Below are positions 60,944-64,000 of a stretch of 64,000 nucleotides of DNA, piece after piece. The stretch comes from Ricordea florida. Lineage: Eukaryota; Cnidaria; Anthozoa; Corallimorpharia; Ricordeidae. How positions within the stretch are numbered: the stretch's first letter is position 1; the number at the start of each line of letters is the position of its first letter. The notes beneath the pieces were generated by a model. It made no database searches, was not told the DNA's origin, and saw only the letters and a list, made by a program, of their open reading frames with translations. Both the position numbers and the translations under genes were made by a program. The stretch spans positions 11,050,202 to 11,114,201 of the forward strand of contig OX453272.1 in NCBI GenBank assembly GCA_949710005.1, given 5' to 3'.

Positions 60944-63900
60944 TGTCCGATAGCTAAAGTATTTATTCCATCTTCGTGAATTATTCTCTTATCATCATCA
61001 GCGGATAATGCAATTTTATTAACAGTTTCGGTATAAACATCATGCAAGTGACTTCTAATTACATTCATCTGTCTCATCTGCGGTTTTCTGGTGAATAGAC
61101 ATTCCTTGTAATTATTGTGACTTATTGTCTTTTTTACAACCGATGCTTTTACTCCTTTATCCTTTTTTATCTCTTCACCCTCATCCATCAATATAGAGTA
61201 TAGCTTAGGTCTTAGACCAACAAATTCTTTTATCTGTTTTCCACCAGCTTCATCTTTGAACTTACCAATTAATTTTTTGTTTACACCAGTCTCAATACCA
61301 GATGGATGAACTTTAGGATAATTACTAGTGTCAAACATTTCTCTAACATCTGGACTAATATCCTTATAAAAATCCTCTGTCTCTATTTCATATACAAGAC
61401 TGTCTGTATCTGTCATAAGTAATTTTACCTTTTCTCCATATTTTAGCTTGATATAATTATAGTGAAAATCATACATTACTTTTTTACTCAAATCTAGAAT
61501 ACACATACCTAAGTAAACGGGTTTATTGAATTTTATACTTTTTTTCTTCATATGGATAGCTGCTAGATTTTCAGAAAAGATAGTACGATTTTGATAGTTG
61601 GACTGTTTTATTAATTTTTTAGCCTCTTTTTGATTTGTAACTAATTTAATGTCTACCCTATTTCTAATGTTCTCCATTGTCTTACCAAATACGGAGTTAT
61701 TCATTAACTTGAAGAAATCTTTTTCAAAGTCATTATTTGCTTTAGCTCTGAGTTTAGTATTCAAATCAATGTAAGGTTTTAGCCATGCAGACTCTTTGAA
61801 TTTAATTCCTCTATGAATCTTTGTTATTTTTAATCCTAAACTTTCATAAAGTTTCAAAGTCTCACGGTGAACTACATAGTTTTCCTTGTTATTGAGGTTT
61901 GGGATTAATTTCTCCACCTTATTAACTTTAACTCTCTCTGGAGCTAGGGGGTAGTCATTATGTAAATCGTGAAGGTGTTTGGGATATTCTAAATCAACCT
62001 CTAATATGCAGGGGGTATCTCTCCAGTTTTTAAGCTCTTCAACAGTCATCCATTCAAAACCGTGGGTGGGTAGTGGATTACTCATTCCTCCTCCGTATAA
62101 GTTATTTGCATCAAGATCTGTAATATATATTGTTGGTAGGTTGGGGTCATATTCTTCCATGTATGGGTTGTTCGCCTTTGCATATCTTTTAGATATTTGT
62201 GATACACCTCCTCTAACACCTTTCTCAAACATAAGTAACATATTATTATCAGTTAACAACTCTAATTTCACTTTTGTTATCTTTAATGCTGCGTCCCAAG
62301 CTAGTCCAGGTGATGTATAATAGTGAGCGGGGTCCAAACCATAATTCTTCATACAAACATCTCTAAAATTCTCGAACACATCCATTAAAAATAGTACATC
62401 TGACATAAGATATAGATCATGATAATCCCTCATTGTTTTCATATTAAAAATTTTCCATACCTTTTTAGCATGTTGATAATCATCTTGTGTTATATGTTTG
62501 TCGTTTAGTTTTGAGTAAAATGCTTCTATTGGTGGAAGTTTAGTTTCATTTAATTTATCAAATCTGTCAAAATGATCGTATGGAAATACTCCTTTTCTCA
62601 ACATTAAATTTATTTTATCCCCAAATTTCTTTTTCGTTTCAGTTAATTTATCATCTTTTGGAGAAAGACATCTACTTCCAGATAACAGACAATTCTTACA
62701 TTTTTCGCATATACCAATACCTTTATACTGAATGACCTTTCCATCTTTTATGTATTTCTTTATACAATCCCCTGGTTTGCACGCCTCACACTTTCCGCAT
62801 TTTGTAAGATTAACAACTAAATTGTCAAGGCTTGTTGGCATAAATTTAAATGAATCTATGAATCTAATATCCAACTTATCTTCTCTTTCCTTACCTTTTT
62901 TATCTATATATTTTTCAAGCACAATCTTTTTTGTAAAAGAAATATATTTTTCCTCATTATTAGGTATGCAGTCTACTTTACCTTCTGTCATACCAATATT
63001 CTTAATAAAAAGATGTGCGTCATATCCTGATAGATTGTGAAAGATAATTGGTATGAATTTTTTAATCATGAAATTTAAATTACACTTACTATGAGCAGCT
63101 CCTCTATACTTTCCTGTATAGTGACAATGATCTTTTACCTTATCTTTTTCTAATAATTCTTCTTCACATATATGACAATGGGTTGCATTTTTATAGTTGA
63201 ATTTTTCCCTTTGTGTCATCCAATTCAATTTCTTGTTTGGTTTGATTTTTTCATAAATTTCTCTAATATCCTTCTCTAATTCAGTCATAAATATCAACCC
63301 TACATCTTCGTCTGGAGATTTAGCGGTGTACTGTCTAATAACAGTTTCATAATTTTCGTCAAAAAACTTTATTATATAACAGTATCCAGATGGTTTATGT
63401 TTTTGATATTTTTTTGTAAAACTTTTACTTTCATCTGGTGAGCAGGTATCTATTTTCTCTGGATAACACTCAAAGTCGGCATATACAACAAAGGGTACTC
63501 GCATTTTTTTGTAATAATTAATGAATTCAAGATATAAAGGATTTCCATCTTTATCCATTGGCATTTCACTCCTAACAGCTTCATGTTCATTACAATATTT
63601 TACATGATTTTCTAATGTTTCCTTTTTATGAGTATGATAAAGACATCTATAACAGATGTGAATCTTACCTTTATGTTTAGTAACTTGTGAAACTACCAAT
63701 CTAGCAAAATTCCTTATCCAATAGTAGTGGCTTGTTTCATCGTTTGATATTAGAAGTGAGTTGATTAAAACAATGCTTTGTTTATCACCTATTTTTAGAG
63801 TGGTCGCTTCCTCATTATAATCTTTTCCGCAGTCATTAATCGTATAGAATGAGTTTTTTTCAAGCTTATCACTTATTTTTAGAGGGTATACTTTCTGTTT

Positions 63901-64000
63901 ATCATCATCATATCCGTATACATTAATCGCATAGCGTGGGTTATTCTTTTCAAAAATATCAATATCTTTAAATCCAGCTGGGAACTTCATTCCTTTCCAA
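60901..64000 (-). CDS. Protein-primed-type family-B DNA polymerase, N-terminus outside the window
   Basis: Replicates the element. 1029 residues can be read from the methionine at 63990, but the frame stays open to the window edge and Polinton polymerases usually have more N-terminal sequence, so the gene is probably longer. Numbering from that methionine: a C2H2-like finger at 113-133 ('CYRCLYHTHKK'), exonuclease motif I at 170-176 ('YADFECY'), an endonuclease-VII-like Cys/His cluster at 272-303 ('CHICEEELLEKDKVKDHCHY'), exonuclease motif II at 318-328 ('HNLSGYDAHLF'), polymerase motif A ('DLDANNLYGGGMSNPLP') in the middle, motif B ('MNNSVFGKTMENI') and motif C at 861-864 ('MTDTDSLVYE'). All catalytic acidic residues are present and no frameshift is seen. 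Convergent with the integrase. Confidence 0.92.
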   Translation of the reverse strand, partial: WKGMKFPAGFKDIDIFEKNNPRYAINVYGYDDDKQKVYPLKISDKLEKNSFYTINDCGKDYNEEATTLKIGDKQSIVLINSLLISNDETSHYYWIRNFARLVVSQVTKHKGKIHICYRCLYHTHKKETLENHVKYCNEHEAVRSEMPMDKDGNPLYLEFINYYKKMRVPFVVYADFECYPEKIDTCSPDESKSFTKKYQKHKPSGYCYIIKFFDENYETVIRQYTAKSPDEDVGLIFMTELEKDIREIYEKIKPNKKLNWMTQREKFNYKNATHCHICEEELLEKDKVKDHCHYTGKYRGAAHSKCNLNFMIKKFIPIIFHNLSGYDAHLFIKNIGMTEGKVDCIPNNEEKYISFTKKIVLEKYIDKKGKEREDKLDIRFIDSFKFMPTSLDNLVVNLTKCGKCEACKPGDCIKKYIKDGKVIQYKGIGICEKCKNCLLSGSRCLSPKDDKLTETKKKFGDKINLMLRKGVFPYDHFDRFDKLNETKLPPIEAFYSKLNDKHITQDDYQHAKKVWKIFNMKTMRDYHDLYLMSDVLFLMDVFENFRDVCMKNYGLDPAHYYTSPGLAWDAALKITKVKLELLTDNNMLLMFEKGVRGGVSQISKRYAKANNPYMEEYDPNLPTIYITDLDANNLYGGGMSNPLPTHGFEWMTVEELKNWRDTPCILEVDLEYPKHLHDLHNDYPLAPERVKVNKVEKLIPNLNNKENYVVHRETLKLYESLGLKITKIHRGIKFKESAWLKPYIDLNTKLRAKANNDFEKDFFKLMNNSVFGKTMENIRNRVDIKLVTNQKEAKKLIKQSNYQNRTIFSENLAAIHMKKKSIKFNKPVYLGMCILDLSKKVMYDFHYNYIKLKYGEKVKLLMTDTDSLVYEIETEDFYKDISPDVREMFDTSNYPKVHPSGIETGVNKKLIGKFKDEAGGKQIKEFVGLRPKLYSILMDEGEEIKKDKGVKASVVKKTISHNNYKECLFTRKPQMRQMNVIRSHLHDVYTETVNKIALSADDDKRIIHEDGINTLAIGHHLSKTESGGNSVS

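Larger units (their letters stand above)
47815..64000. mobile_element. Polinton/Maverick-like virus-transposon, right end outside the window
   Basis: At least 16 kb with a family-B DNA polymerase, an RVE integrase, a packaging ATPase, a capsid candidate and a row of small membrane proteins. This set defines Polintons and their adintovirus relatives. Genes are closely packed (gaps of 2-70 bases in the minus-strand cluster), use no introns, and are nearly all open. Both termini remain to be defined. An internal 3.1-kb non-coding block separates the cluster from the integrase. No protease was recognised. Confidence 0.85.

Overview
The window is eukaryotic, repeat-dense genomic DNA, most likely from a cnidarian such as a coral or sea anemone. 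This is an inference from the mix of features, not a database match: a mostly intronless rhodopsin-type receptor, an intron-containing CmcI-like enzyme gene, a tRNA-derived SINE, many palindromic MITEs, CR1-like and L1-like LINEs, THAP and hAT transposases, a TTAA-flanked element with long terminal inverted repeats, and Polinton/Maverick-type genes. Little of it is host gene. The host-like pieces are a frameshifted receptor (3.2-4.5 kb), two exons of a CmcI-like gene (13.6-14.4 kb) and a decayed nine-exon gene (41.4-47.7 kb).

Layout. 1-4.9 kb: a fold-back repeat, then the receptor, which sits between about 100-bp inverted repeats. 5.3-5.6 kb: a MITE with TAA target duplications. 5.9-10.2 kb: a decayed family-B DNA polymerase pierced by palindromic MITEs. 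10.4-17.8 kb: MITEs, a SINE and the CmcI-like exons. 18.0-26.3 kb: nested insertions, namely a small inverted-repeat element carrying only a capsid-like gene (itself split by a 5'-truncated L1-like LINE) next to a hAT element with an open 830-codon transposase. 26.9-34.8 kb: a TTAA-flanked element with about 540-bp terminal inverted repeats, containing a CR1-like LINE whose two ORFs are both open. 36.0-40.0 kb: a THAP/DDE transposase cut off by another LINE fragment. 41.4-47.7 kb: the decayed multi-exon gene.

47.8-64.0 kb: a Polinton-like virus/transposon that looks largely intact and runs off the right edge. It carries a zinc-knuckle repeat protein on the plus strand, then a tight minus-strand cluster (large C-anchored protein, glycine-rich hydrophobic protein, small beta-rich protein, coiled-coil membrane protein, three small membrane proteins, a soluble/amphipathic protein, packaging ATPase, major capsid candidate), a 3.1-kb non-coding block, a plus-strand integrase and a convergent minus-strand protein-primed-type DNA polymerase whose 3' end overlaps the integrase. 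Replication (PolB), integration (RVE integrase), packaging (A32/FtsK-like ATPase) and a putative capsid/membrane set are therefore together. I saw no maturation protease in the visible part.

The clearest new pattern is a shared upstream sequence in the cluster. Nearly every gene has a TTTAAA-type box (best form TTTAAAGATTTCTTA) followed by a short A-rich stretch just before the ATG, about 30-40 bases upstream. It behaves like a dedicated promoter and moves two start codons to internal methionines. The second is that a relative of the capsid gene occurs alone, between 72-bp inverted repeats, at 18.2-22.2 kb: a possible capsid-only, non-autonomous derivative.
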